DNA from: JBLWXV01 sp048267245
GTDB lineage: Bacteria; Bdellovibrionota; Bacteriovoracia; Bacteriovoracales; Bacteriovoracaceae
NCBI GenBank assembly: GCA_048267245.1
Contig: JBLWXV010000001.1
Coordinates: 1 to 64,000, forward strand
Reading direction: 5' to 3'
Length of the DNA: 64,000 bases
A program made the position numbers and the translations under genes. A model generated the notes under the pieces. The model was not told the origin of the DNA, did not search any database, and worked only from the letters and a program-made list of their open reading frames with translations. The number at the start of each line of letters is the position of its first letter. Positions within the stretch are counted from its first letter, which is position 1. Positions 16,649-24,841 of this stretch are shown piece by piece.

Positions 16649-16834
16649 ATCCTCTCCCTGCTCTATGCCTGATATCTGATCGCAATATTGTGCCAATGAA
16701 AAGGGCGCTTGGCCATTTGGGCCCAATGCAAAAATTGGCAAGCCTGGGCATCCCCACCACTCAACGCAAGAGGTTAAAGTTTGTACTTTTAGGTCTGAAT
16801 GTTAAGATCGAACAACCCTCTAATGGAGCCGTTA
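16649..16834. promoter_or_regulatory. divergent control region of the kynurenine cluster
   Basis: This 186-base gap separates the two arms of the cluster. It contains a perfect ten-base palindrome TTGGGCCCAA at 16717-16726 and a weak plus-strand promoter, TTGTAC-16-TAAGAT, near 16781. A shared regulator probably binds here, but no regulator gene lies adjacent in the window. Confidence 0.4.
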
Positions 16835-17455
16835 ATGCTTATTGATATAAGCCCCACAATTAGCGAAGAGATTGCAGTCTTTCCGGGTGATCAAACCTTT
16901 GATCACTCAGTTGTGATGAGTTTTGACAAAGGTGACCACCTCACCCTTTCCAATATTAAGAGTACAGTTCACCTTGGGGCGCACACTGATGCACCTAACC
17001 ACTACAGTAGTGGTGGCTGCGATATGGCCGCTCGAGAACTTGATTTCTACATTGGCCGCTGCCAAGTCATCACGGTAGCGACCAAGATTGGATCTATTGA
17101 AGTTGGTGACCTAAACGCTGAAATCACAGAAGCGAGGGTACTCTTTAGAACTCTCTCCTTTCCAAATCCAAACCAGTGGACAGATAACTTTTCGAGCGTT
17201 TCTCATGAACTAATTGAATACTTGGCGCGAAAAGGGGTGAAGTTGATTGGCATTGATACTCCTTCAATTGACCCGGCCACTAGTAAGACTCTAGATGCTC
17301 ACCAGGCAATCGCTCGAAATGATATGGCGATCCTAGAAGGCATTGTCCTTGATCACGTCAAGGATGGTGTCTATGAATTAATCGCTCTTCCACTTAAAAT
17401 TCTTAACGCAGACGCCTCACCAGTTAGGGCCGTACTTAGAGAAATTGAGAAGTAA
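16835..17455 (+). CDS. kynB: kynurenine formamidase (arylformamidase)
   Basis: A 206-residue member of the metal-dependent cyclase/KynB family that hydrolyses N-formylkynurenine to kynurenine and formate. The metal-binding motif HLGAHTDAPNHY is at residues 46-57, and GIDTPSIDPATS, typical of KynB, lies further on. The ATG at 16835 is preferred because GGAG lies six bases upstream and the length then matches known KynB proteins; a start at 16799 would add twelve poorly conserved residues. It leads the plus-strand arm and sits directly before the aldehyde dehydrogenase. Confidence 0.94.
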   Translation: MLIDISPTISEEIAVFPGDQTFDHSVVMSFDKGDHLTLSNIKSTVHLGAHTDAPNHYSSGGCDMAARELDFYIGRCQVITVATKIGSIEVGDLNAEITEARVLFRTLSFPNPNQWTDNFSSVSHELIEYLARKGVKLIGIDTPSIDPATSKTLDAHQAIARNDMAILEGIVLDHVKDGVYELIALPLKILNADASPVRAVLREIEK

Positions 17456-17456
17456 T

Positions 17457-18899
17457 ATGCAAATTGAAAACGTAGATATTCAAAACTTTATTGGCGGAAA
17501 ATTTGTCCCGGCCCAATCTCGTGAGAAGTTGCCAAATATTTGCCCCTCTACTGGTGAAAGCTTTGGCTCCATTCCAGACTCAGATGAGCGCGATGCTATC
17601 GCTGCAATAGAAGCTGCCCATCAGGCCATGAGTGAATGGAAGAAAGTAGGTGCAGAGAAAAGGGCCGAGCTCCTTTTTAGAGTTGCCGATTTGATTGACC
17701 AAAATCATGAAAACTTAGCTCGCGCTGAAGCGCTAGATAACGGCAAGCCAATAAAGCTTACAAAGAGCGTTGATATTCCAAGAAGCTCAGAGAATTTTCG
17801 CTTCTTTGCCCGTGCGATTCTAAATAAGAATGAGCCTCTTTTTAGCAACCCTGACTCTTACAACCTGGTCAAGCGCTCACCACTGGGAGTAGTCACTTGT
17901 ATCAGTCCTTGGAACCTTCCCCTCTACCTGCTCACTTGGAAATTGGCGCCGGCACTAGCATGTGGCAATACTGTGGTGGCCAAGCCAAGTGAGGTCACAC
18001 CGCTTACAAGCTATCTACTTTGTAAAATCATGCAAGAAGCCGGTATTCCAGATGGAGTGGTTAATATCGTTCACGGCCTTGGAGCAAAGTTAGGTAGCGC
18101 ACTCGTCACCTCGCCAAAAGTTAAGGCAATTAGCTTTACTGGAAGTACCGCCACCGGGAGGTTAATTAACGAGATGGCCGCTCCTCACTTTAAGAAGGTT
18201 TCACTAGAGATGGGCGGAAAGAATCCCAATCTCATATTTGAAGATTGTAATTTTGAAAAAGCACTTCGAACGACACTTCACTCAAGCTTTGCTAACCAAG
18301 GGCAAATTTGTCTCTGTGGTTCGAGAGTCTATGTTCAAGATTCTATTTATGAAAAATTTAGAGACGAACTCGTAAGCTTAGTGAGCAAACTAAAGCTAGG
18401 TCCTTCTCTAGAGGATGGCGTCGATCAAGGTGCCCTGGTGTCGGAAGCTCATATGAATAAAGTACTTGGAGCAATTAACACGGCCAAGCAGGAAGGAGCT
18501 AAAATCCTTACAGGGGGAGAGCGCTTAAATCGAAAAGGCTTTTATGTCGCTCCAACGATACTTGAAAACCTAACTAATGAATGCCGTACCAATCAGGAAG
18601 AAATCTTTGGGCCGGTCATCACTCTCAGTAAATTTAAAGATGAAGCAGAAGCAGTTAAACTTGCCAATGACACCACCTACGGCCTTGCCAGTTCAATTTG
18701 GACAAATGATCTTCACAAGGCCATGCGAGTCTCAGATGCCATTGAGGCAGGAATTGTCTGGGTAAATACCTGGATGCTTCGCGATCTTCGCACTCCTTTT
18801 GGAGGAATTAAAAGCTCAGGCATTGGTAGAGAGGGCGGTGAATGGGCGCTTAACTTCTATAGTGAAACCAAGAATATCTGTATGAAATGGGAGAATTGA
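17457..18899 (+). CDS. 2-aminomuconate 6-semialdehyde dehydrogenase
   Basis: A 480-residue NAD-dependent aldehyde dehydrogenase. Visible landmarks are SPWNLPLYLLTWKLAPALACGN, split across the cofactor pocket, AISFTGSTATG, SLEMGGKNPNLIFED with the catalytic glutamate, and FANQGQICLCGSRVYV with the catalytic cysteine. The family oxidises 2-aminomuconate 6-semialdehyde to 2-aminomuconate; the substrate is deduced from neighbours. It begins two bases after the kynB stop and ends one base before the deaminase gene. Its substrate requires ACMS decarboxylase, which is not encoded in this window. Confidence 0.9.
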   Translation: MQIENVDIQNFIGGKFVPAQSREKLPNICPSTGESFGSIPDSDERDAIAAIEAAHQAMSEWKKVGAEKRAELLFRVADLIDQNHENLARAEALDNGKPIKLTKSVDIPRSSENFRFFARAILNKNEPLFSNPDSYNLVKRSPLGVVTCISPWNLPLYLLTWKLAPALACGNTVVAKPSEVTPLTSYLLCKIMQEAGIPDGVVNIVHGLGAKLGSALVTSPKVKAISFTGSTATGRLINEMAAPHFKKVSLEMGGKNPNLIFEDCNFEKALRTTLHSSFANQGQICLCGSRVYVQDSIYEKFRDELVSLVSKLKLGPSLEDGVDQGALVSEAHMNKVLGAINTAKQEGAKILTGGERLNRKGFYVAPTILENLTNECRTNQEEIFGPVITLSKFKDEAEAVKLANDTTYGLASSIWTNDLHKAMRVSDAIEAGIVWVNTWMLRDLRTPFGGIKSSGIGREGGEWALNFYSETKNICMKWEN

Positions 18900-18900
18900 G

Positions 18901-19314
18901 ATGAGTATTATCGAAAGTAGCCGCGCTCCAGAGCCAGTTGGCGCTTATCCTCATGCTAGAAGAGTTGGCAATTTACTTTTTCTCTCAGGAGTGGGTCCTA
19001 GAGAAAAGGGCAAGAAAGAGATTCCCGGTGTTACACTTGGAACAAATGGTGAAATCACTGCATATGATATCGAAGCTCAGTGCCACAGCGTTTTTAAGAA
19101 CGTCAGAGATATACTAGAAGACAGCGGTTCTAGTTGGGATCAACTCGTCGATGTCACGGTTTTTCTCACCAATATGAAAGATGACTTTAAAATTTATAAT
19201 GAAATCTATAAGCAATACTTTAGTGAAAATCGCCCCTGTCGAACCACTGTAGAGATCAATTGCCTTCCAACACCGATTGCAATTGAACTCAAGTGCATTG
19301 CCACAATTGAGTAG
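18901..19314 (+). CDS. 2-aminomuconate deaminase (RidA/YjgF family)
   Basis: A 137-residue protein of the RidA fold. The N-terminus RAPEPVGAYPHARRVGNLLFLSGVGPR and the arginine-containing PCRTTVEINCLPTPIAIELKCIA end are typical. Length and position, between aminomuconate semialdehyde dehydrogenase and 3-hydroxyanthranilate dioxygenase, match the aminomuconate deaminase of kynurenine and aminophenol clusters, which forms 4-oxalocrotonate and ammonia. A general RidA enamine/imine deaminase is the alternative. The start lies one base after the previous stop codon. Confidence 0.88.
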   Translation: MSIIESSRAPEPVGAYPHARRVGNLLFLSGVGPREKGKKEIPGVTLGTNGEITAYDIEAQCHSVFKNVRDILEDSGSSWDQLVDVTVFLTNMKDDFKIYNEIYKQYFSENRPCRTTVEINCLPTPIAIELKCIATIE

Positions 19315-19322
19315 GAGAAGAG

Positions 19323-19841
19323 ATGGGACTCTACAGCGCATTTAATTTTCAAAAGTGGATTGACGAGCATAGACACCTACTGAAGCCACCTGTCGGTAAT
19401 AAAATGGTCTGGCCAGAGCGTGAGTTCATCGTGATGGTGGTTGGTGGGCCAAATGAGCGCACAGACTTTCATGTCAATGAGGGTGAAGAGTTCTTCTATC
19501 AACTAGAAGGAACGATGGTTCTCAAAGTGATCGATAATGAGGGAAAAATAAGAGATATTGCCATGAGCGCTGGCGATATCTATCTGCTCCCCTCAGGCAC
19601 TCCCCACTCACCGCAAAGGCACGAAGGCTCTATTGGTCTCGTCGTTGAGAGACGTCGTCGTGAGGGAGAATTGGACGCGCTTCAGTGGTATTGCAAAAAC
19701 TGTCATCAGAAGCTCTATGAAGAGTCTTTTCCCCTGAAAAATATCGAAAAGGATTTTGGGGCCGTGTTTGATCGTTACTATAATTCTGAGCACACGACTT
19801 GTAAGTCGTGTGGAACTAAAAATGGAAAAGTTTGGAGCTAA
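19323..19841 (+). CDS. 3-hydroxyanthranilate 3,4-dioxygenase
   Basis: A 172-residue cupin dioxygenase that opens the ring of 3-hydroxyanthranilate to 2-amino-3-carboxymuconate 6-semialdehyde. The iron ligands are in TDFHVNEGEEFFYQLEG and a histidine in GTPHSPQRH. The C-terminus has the extra rubredoxin-like site of the bacterial enzyme, CKNCH and CKSCG, which binds a second iron. AGGAG precedes the ATG. Its product cyclises spontaneously to quinolinate unless decarboxylated, which matters because no decarboxylase is encoded nearby. Confidence 0.95.
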   Translation: MGLYSAFNFQKWIDEHRHLLKPPVGNKMVWPEREFIVMVVGGPNERTDFHVNEGEEFFYQLEGTMVLKVIDNEGKIRDIAMSAGDIYLLPSGTPHSPQRHEGSIGLVVERRRREGELDALQWYCKNCHQKLYEESFPLKNIEKDFGAVFDRYYNSEHTTCKSCGTKNGKVWS

Positions 19842-19844
19842 AAT

Positions 19845-20582
19845 ATGGATTTAAATCTCAAGGGTAAAACTGCACTTGTCATGGGTGCGAGCCAAGGAAT
19901 CGGTAGGGCCGTTGCTGAATCTCTCATTAGAGAAGGCGTCAGGGTGGCCATCTGCGCTCGCAGTAGAGACACACTTGAAGCAACGGCTAAATTAATTGGG
20001 GCCGAGTACTTTGAAACTTGTGATCTCACTGAAAAGGGAAGTGCTCAAAAGGTAACTCAAAATGTTCTTGAACACTTTGGCTCTCTAGATATTATTGTCA
20101 CAAACACAGGTGGGCCGGCAAAGGGTGGATTTTTAGAAGTAAGCGACTCCCAGTGGGCACAAGATTTCCAATCAATCTGGATGAGTGTAGTTGAATCACT
20201 TCAAGTTGCTCTTCCCAAAATGAAAGAAAATAAGTACGGACGCGTCCTCATGGTTACTAGTATTGCCGCCAAGGAACCCCTTGCAGGACTTACCACTTCA
20301 AATGGTCTTCGCGCCGGATTAGCTGGGCTTGTTCGCTCAATTTCAAATGAAGTTTCTCAATTTGGAATTACACTCAACCTACTGCTACCAGGCTACACAA
20401 ATACCGATCGTATCAAGCAGCTCAACCTCGCCGATGAAAAAATTAAAGAGATGGTTCCTGCAGGAAGATTGGGAGACCCAAAGGAGCTTGCTGACCTCGC
20501 GACATTTCTTGCCAGCGAAAAAGGTGCATACATCACCGCTCAAAGTATTGCAGTAGATGGCGGAGTTCTAAAAGGTAATTAA
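19845..20582 (+). CDS. atypical short-chain dehydrogenase in the kynurenine cluster
   Basis: A 245-residue SDR fold protein with an intact cofactor motif (GASQGIGRAVAESL) and TNTGGPAKGGF. The active-site serine is present in VTSIAAKEP, but the catalytic tyrosine and lysine of YxxxK are replaced by serine and arginine in TTSNGLRAG. This variant recurs in a known SDR subgroup with unclear chemistry. It starts three bases after the dioxygenase gene, so it belongs to the operon. Its substrate is unknown. The stop codon directly abuts the convergent ctaM stop. Confidence 0.82.
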   Translation: MDLNLKGKTALVMGASQGIGRAVAESLIREGVRVAICARSRDTLEATAKLIGAEYFETCDLTEKGSAQKVTQNVLEHFGSLDIIVTNTGGPAKGGFLEVSDSQWAQDFQSIWMSVVESLQVALPKMKENKYGRVLMVTSIAAKEPLAGLTTSNGLRAGLAGLVRSISNEVSQFGITLNLLLPGYTNTDRIKQLNLADEKIKEMVPAGRLGDPKELADLATFLASEKGAYITAQSIAVDGGVLKGN

Positions 20583-21146
20583 TTAGGAATTAAACTTTAA
20601 AAAGATAAAAACGAGCACGCCCGTTACAGAAACATAGAGCCATATTGGAAAGGTGATGCGGGCCACCTTTCTATGGGCCAGCCATTTCTTCTTAAATGCT
20701 AGCCAAAGCGTCGTTAAAATCAAGGGCACTTGAACCATCGACAGCACAATGTGCGTAATCAAAATAAAAAAGTAAATCGGGCGAACGAGGCCCTCACCTA
20801 AGAACTTCGTATCACCCTGATAGTGATGGTAGAGAAGGTAACTCACCAAGAAAAGTGCTGAGGTCGCGACCGCACTAAGCATGAACTTGATATGTGCGCC
20901 CTTGCGATTGGCCTTAATCATGCGATAGCCAAGTACCAACAGCACACTAGTAAGAGTATTCAAAATGGCATTTACAAATGGCAGATACAAGTACCAGCCG
21001 CCGCTTGCTTGCGCCGGGGGTTTAAAGTAAATCAGCCAAAAGAGAAAAACTAAAATAGGAAGGGCCACAATTGTGGCCCAAAAGATTGATTTCTTTATTT
21101 CCGCTTGGTTACTTGAGCTCACTATTTTCAACAACTGTCTTCGCAT
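20583..21146 (-). CDS. ctaM: DUF420 / CtaM family oxidase assembly membrane protein
   Basis: About 187 residues with five to six hydrophobic helices and the histidine-rich features of DUF420: PFVNAILNTLTSVLLVLGY, the GAHIKFMLSA segment, LLYHHYQGDTKF, ITHIVLSMVQVPLI and HRKVARITFPIWLYVSVTGV. CtaM is needed for maturation of haem-copper oxidases in other bacteria. It is the last gene of the bc-complex operon and meets the SDR gene tail to tail without a gap. Its start is uncertain, because the ATG at 21146 overlaps the upstream gene by 38 bases and has no clear ribosome site; a GTG further in is an option. Confidence 0.85.
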   Translation of the reverse strand: MRRQLLKIVSSSNQAEIKKSIFWATIVALPILVFLFWLIYFKPPAQASGGWYLYLPFVNAILNTLTSVLLVLGYRMIKANRKGAHIKFMLSAVATSALFLVSYLLYHHYQGDTKFLGEGLVRPIYFFILITHIVLSMVQVPLILTTLWLAFKKKWLAHRKVARITFPIWLYVSVTGVLVFIFLKFNS

Positions 21147-21333
21147 TTAAATGGCGGTTCTTAAAGACCATCTTATAGAGAAGAAAAAATGGGATATAAG
21201 TGAGAAGAACGAATCCGCTAAGGATGTAGACTAAGTACTTGTCCCCTGGGTTCAAGTCCGACCCTGCACACATGGGACATGCGTGCGCATATTGGATCGA
21301 AGCTAGAATAAAGAGAACAAGAAGCTTTTTCAC
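21109..21333 (-). CDS. small exported CPMC membrane protein
   Basis: A 74-residue protein with a signal peptide ending near AHA, then CPMCAGSDLNPGD, one membrane helix (about residues 35-55) and a basic cytosolic tail. The CPMC pair just outside the membrane could bind a metal or form a disulphide. It lies between oxidase subunit III and ctaM, so a role in oxidase or cytochrome assembly, for example copper handling, is plausible. Small proteins with a similar start occur near respiratory genes in other bacteria, but I do not recognise a characterised family. Confidence 0.75.
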   Translation of the reverse strand: MKKLLVLFILASIQYAHACPMCAGSDLNPGDKYLVYILSGFVLLTYIPFFLLYKMVFKNRHLNAKTVVENSELK

Positions 21334-21349
21334 TACAGACCTCTAACTC

Positions 21350-21985
21350 TTAGAGAAGATACACAAAAGTGAAAACGAGAATCCAAACCAAGTCCACAAA
21401 GTGCCAGAAAAGACCGACAAGTTCTAGTTGGTTATAATCACCGTTATCAAATTTACCCTTGAGGGCTTGAGCATAGATAAAACATAGATACATCACGCCA
21501 GAGAACACGTGCATACCGTGGAAACCAGTAATGGCAAAGAAAGTTGAGCTAAAAAGCCCTTGTCCAACTGTACCATCTGGATAGGTATAGGTATTGAACG
21601 TCATCCCCATCTCAGACATCAAGTGATGATATTCATAGGCTTGAATAAGAAGGAAGATTGTCCCACCAGCAATAGTTGCCAAAAGCCAGTTGAGCATTCC
21701 CTTTCTATCGCGGTTCTTACAAGCATCAATTGAGAGAACCATTGAAACAGAAGAACAAATGAGAAGGAAGGTCATAAAGCCTGAGAGCTCTACCCCACCT
21801 AAGGCTTCAACAGGATTTGGCCAAGGCTTAGTAGCTCTTAAGATGCCGTAGGCAAGGAGCAATCCAGAAAACGACATGGCATCTGTTCCGAGGAACAGCC
21901 ACATGCCAATCTTACCAGGACTTGCCTTACCAAACTCCGGATCATTAGGGTATGTAATGGGACCTTCGTGGGCCTTAACGCTCAT
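21350..21985 (-). CDS. haem-copper oxidase subunit III (second copy)
   Basis: A 211-residue, five-to-six-helix protein with subunit III landmarks WLFLGTDAMSFSGLLLAYG, LIQAYEYHHLM, AITGFHGMHVFSGV and the end LFWHFVDLVWILVFTFVYLL. It differs clearly from the subunit III in the oxidase operon (3229-3804) and lies next to the octahaem cytochrome and cytochrome b genes. It may serve the same oxidase as an alternative, or help link the bc complex and oxidase. No second subunit I or II is encoded in the window. Confidence 0.92.
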   Translation of the reverse strand: MSVKAHEGPITYPNDPEFGKASPGKIGMWLFLGTDAMSFSGLLLAYGILRATKPWPNPVEALGGVELSGFMTFLLICSSVSMVLSIDACKNRDRKGMLNWLLATIAGGTIFLLIQAYEYHHLMSEMGMTFNTYTYPDGTVGQGLFSSTFFAITGFHGMHVFSGVMYLCFIYAQALKGKFDNGDYNQLELVGLFWHFVDLVWILVFTFVYLL

Positions 21986-21997
21986 CTTGCGCTCCTC

Positions 21998-24823
21998 TTA
22001 GTTTTTACGTGACATTGATGAAACTTCATCATGTCCGATTTCAATAATGTACTTAGTAAGGGCTTCAATCTGCTTCTTAGTGTCGCCATCAAAGTAATCA
22101 GCTTCCATTGGCTCTCCGCCTTCCCAGAAGTTCGGCATGAGCGTGTGAGGCATGATTGCTTGTGGATTAGCTAGCCACTTAGCAATCCAAGAAGGACGAA
22201 GTCTCGACTTGGCCTTGTGAAGGTCAGGAGCCTGTGGATCATCCTTATTGAAACCAATCGTGTGACATGTCGTACATGCAAGAGCATCAAACAGACGCTT
22301 AGCCTCTTCCCTCTCACCTGCTTTCCACACAACGACGCGATCTGGCTCAGTAAAGGTTTGCATTCCCGCCTTCGCCTGGAATCCAGCAACGATAGTGTTG
22401 CGTTCTTCAGGAGTCAGATTAAAGCTTGGCATTCTCACATTGAGATAAGTTCTAATTGGCTTCACATCTTCTAGGAAGTGATAGAACCAATCAGTTTGAA
22501 CACGATGACCTTCATTTACGAGCCAAGGAGGGGCCGCATTGAAATCATCGTACATTCCGAGGATATCACCGCGCATTCCATCAACCTGGTGACAACCAGT
22601 ACAGTTGAACTTGTTAACTAGCTTGAACCCCTCATTCCACTTAGCTTCATCGGCATTGTAGCGCTTAATGCCGGTGAGCGGGATGAAGTCACTTACTTGG
22701 CCAAGAAGAGCTAGGGTGATTTTCTCAGCTTCTTTATCACTCATATAGAAGTTAGGCATTCTCGTTAGGTCTTTAAACGTTTTGTTTTGACCGCGATCCC
22801 ATCTTCTTGGATTGAGAAGGTGAGCATGAATCCAACCGTCTCTTGAGTGCTCAATATCGTGCTCAAGGTTAAAGCCAAATTGAGTGAGCGGCTTACTGCC
22901 TTCATTAGTAAGTTCTGGACCAATCGGTGCACGACCTTCGAAGCCATCGATAGTGTGACATGAGTAACAACCATACTTACCAACTGAGCGGTAACCGAGC
23001 TCAAGAGTTCTCTCGCGGTCACTCATTTTAGCAAGTTTAGCTTGGGCCACTTCTTGAGTGTCAAAAGCTGTGAAGTAATCCATAAGAATTGAGTCGCGCT
23101 CATTCTTGTCCATTTCTTCAAATTTGAGCTTTTCAAACTCTGGGTTCTTAAGACTTAGGAGGTAAGTCGCAATATCATTGGCTTCACTGTCAGAGAGTCT
23201 GAATGAAGGCATGATTGTATCTTCTTGGAAGTGACTTGGTTTTTTAAGCCAAGAAACGAGCCAATCTGGATCTTTAACTTTTGAGCCCGTACCAGAAAGG
23301 TATGGGGCCATCATCGCATTAACTTTCTTAGACTCTTCCTCAAAACCTTCCACACCGTGACAGCCCATACAGCCAACTGTCCCAACAAGCTCTTTGCCGC
23401 GCTCAGCATTTCCTGGACGGTACTTCATGAATGGCTGGTAATCCTTAGACTTGTTAAAAATAAACTCGGCCATCGCATTAACTTCGGCGATATTTTTAAC
23501 CATGAATTGTGGATCAGAGTTATTACTTTGAGCAAAGAACTGTGGCATGCGAGCGTGGTCATTAAATGACTTTGGAGACCAAACCCAGTTCTTAAAGAAT
23601 TCTTTTGATACTTTACTAGAGATCTTCTCAAGTGAAGGACCTGGTTTCTTCTTGTGATCCCAACCCTCGATCTTGTGACAAGCATAACAGCCAAAGCCTT
23701 CCATTAATTGACGGCCTTCATTGAGAACTGTCGCTTGTGGGATATAATCTACACCCGAGTGACACTTCACACATGAAGCTTCAGTGTGTTGAAGCTTGAA
23801 CATTGGCTGAGGAACCTTGTGGGGTTCGTGCCAGTTGTATTTAGCAATCCACTCTTTCTTTTGCTCTTCATTTTGAGGAATGTGAGCTGCTGAATTGAAG
23901 TCAGATACGCGATGACCTTCGCCACCGTGACAAGATGTACAGCCAGCTTCCTTTAATGGGTGCGGTGAATCCTTGCCAACCATCAACTCAAGATTCGGGT
24001 GAGTTTTGTGTGGATTTGGTTGATCTTCGTATCCAGCCTGATCAATAAATGTGTGACAGGTGATACAGCGATCAACTTTAGTTACATGCTGGAAATAGCG
24101 ATCATCAGTTAGGTTTTTAAGTACGACCTGATGAACCTTCAATGTCGGGTCTAGGTAGTCAATAAAAGGTGAGTTTCTCAGGGCAAAAAGAGGACTCATA
24201 TCCGTCTTAGACTTGGCCGTCTTAAGAAGATCAACTGTAAGAGTCATGTCTTTGATATTTCTCTCAACAGTGCTTTGCTCTTCCCTTAGTGTCTCAAGTT
24301 TAGTCTTAAGCTCTTTTTCTTTGCTCTGAAGTGCTTTAAGTCTCTCGCGAGACTCACTAAAGCGACGCTTCTCATCTTCAAGCTTTGCAAGGAGATCATT
24401 TGCATGGGGAGAATGGTGGTTAAGTGCCTCACCGTACTCAAATTGGTGAGCTGAAACTTGAGCATTCAAAGTACCATTAATGATATTTTCATCTTTGAGA
24501 TCTTTGTCGACGATCGCGAGCTCAGCAGTAGTTGCAGCAACCTCTTTCTTTCTAGTTGCAACGATCTCTTCAGCTTTTGCTAGTTCGCCTTGGAGGCTCT
24601 CAAGCTTAGCTTTATCGATGGATTTTTCATTTTCTTCGATTTGCGCACTAAGCTTGTCGCGCTTAATTTTCATCGCTTCAATCTGAACTGCTTTCCACGG
24701 GCGTAGATAGTCATCTAGGAAAACCCAAACTACGGTCACAAGGAAAAGGACTGACAAGATCGCGAAGATCTTGTTCAGTTTTTTCATGTTATAGGCCATT
24801 CCCGGCTCGTTATGCTGACTCAT
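21998..24823 (-). CDS. octahaem cytochrome c with membrane anchor and long coiled coil
   Basis: A 941-residue protein with eight CxxCH sites: CITCH, CTSCH, CVKCH, CYACH, CMGCH, CYSCH, CTGCH and CTTCH, at roughly residues 253, 295, 351, 378, 486, 620, 740 and 849. The C-terminal six lie in repeated cytochrome c-like units. A membrane helix at about 14-32 is followed by a charged heptad-rich stretch, residues 40-205, predicted to form a coiled coil outside the membrane. It follows cytochrome b and precedes subunit III in one operon, and the bc complex has no cytochrome c1 gene nearby. It therefore probably takes the role of cytochrome c1 and passes electrons on. I know no named family with this layout. 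Confidence 0.88.
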   Translation of the reverse strand: MSQHNEPGMAYNMKKLNKIFAILSVLFLVTVVWVFLDDYLRPWKAVQIEAMKIKRDKLSAQIEENEKSIDKAKLESLQGELAKAEEIVATRKKEVAATTAELAIVDKDLKDENIINGTLNAQVSAHQFEYGEALNHHSPHANDLLAKLEDEKRRFSESRERLKALQSKEKELKTKLETLREEQSTVERNIKDMTLTVDLLKTAKSKTDMSPLFALRNSPFIDYLDPTLKVHQVVLKNLTDDRYFQHVTKVDRCITCHTFIDQAGYEDQPNPHKTHPNLELMVGKDSPHPLKEAGCTSCHGGEGHRVSDFNSAAHIPQNEEQKKEWIAKYNWHEPHKVPQPMFKLQHTEASCVKCHSGVDYIPQATVLNEGRQLMEGFGCYACHKIEGWDHKKKPGPSLEKISSKVSKEFFKNWVWSPKSFNDHARMPQFFAQSNNSDPQFMVKNIAEVNAMAEFIFNKSKDYQPFMKYRPGNAERGKELVGTVGCMGCHGVEGFEEESKKVNAMMAPYLSGTGSKVKDPDWLVSWLKKPSHFQEDTIMPSFRLSDSEANDIATYLLSLKNPEFEKLKFEEMDKNERDSILMDYFTAFDTQEVAQAKLAKMSDRERTLELGYRSVGKYGCYSCHTIDGFEGRAPIGPELTNEGSKPLTQFGFNLEHDIEHSRDGWIHAHLLNPRRWDRGQNKTFKDLTRMPNFYMSDKEAEKITLALLGQVSDFIPLTGIKRYNADEAKWNEGFKLVNKFNCTGCHQVDGMRGDILGMYDDFNAAPPWLVNEGHRVQTDWFYHFLEDVKPIRTYLNVRMPSFNLTPEERNTIVAGFQAKAGMQTFTEPDRVVVWKAGEREEAKRLFDALACTTCHTIGFNKDDPQAPDLHKAKSRLRPSWIAKWLANPQAIMPHTLMPNFWEGGEPMEADYFDGDTKKQIEALTKYIIEIGHDEVSSMSRKN

Positions 24824-24841
24824 TTAGCAAATCCTCTAAAA

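Noticed and set aside
16681..16697. Sequence resembling a sigma-54 promoter before the decarboxylase gene (TTGGCAC...TTGC on minus)
   Set aside because: The GG-GC spacing is nine, not ten. RpoN needs strict spacing, so this is unlikely to work.
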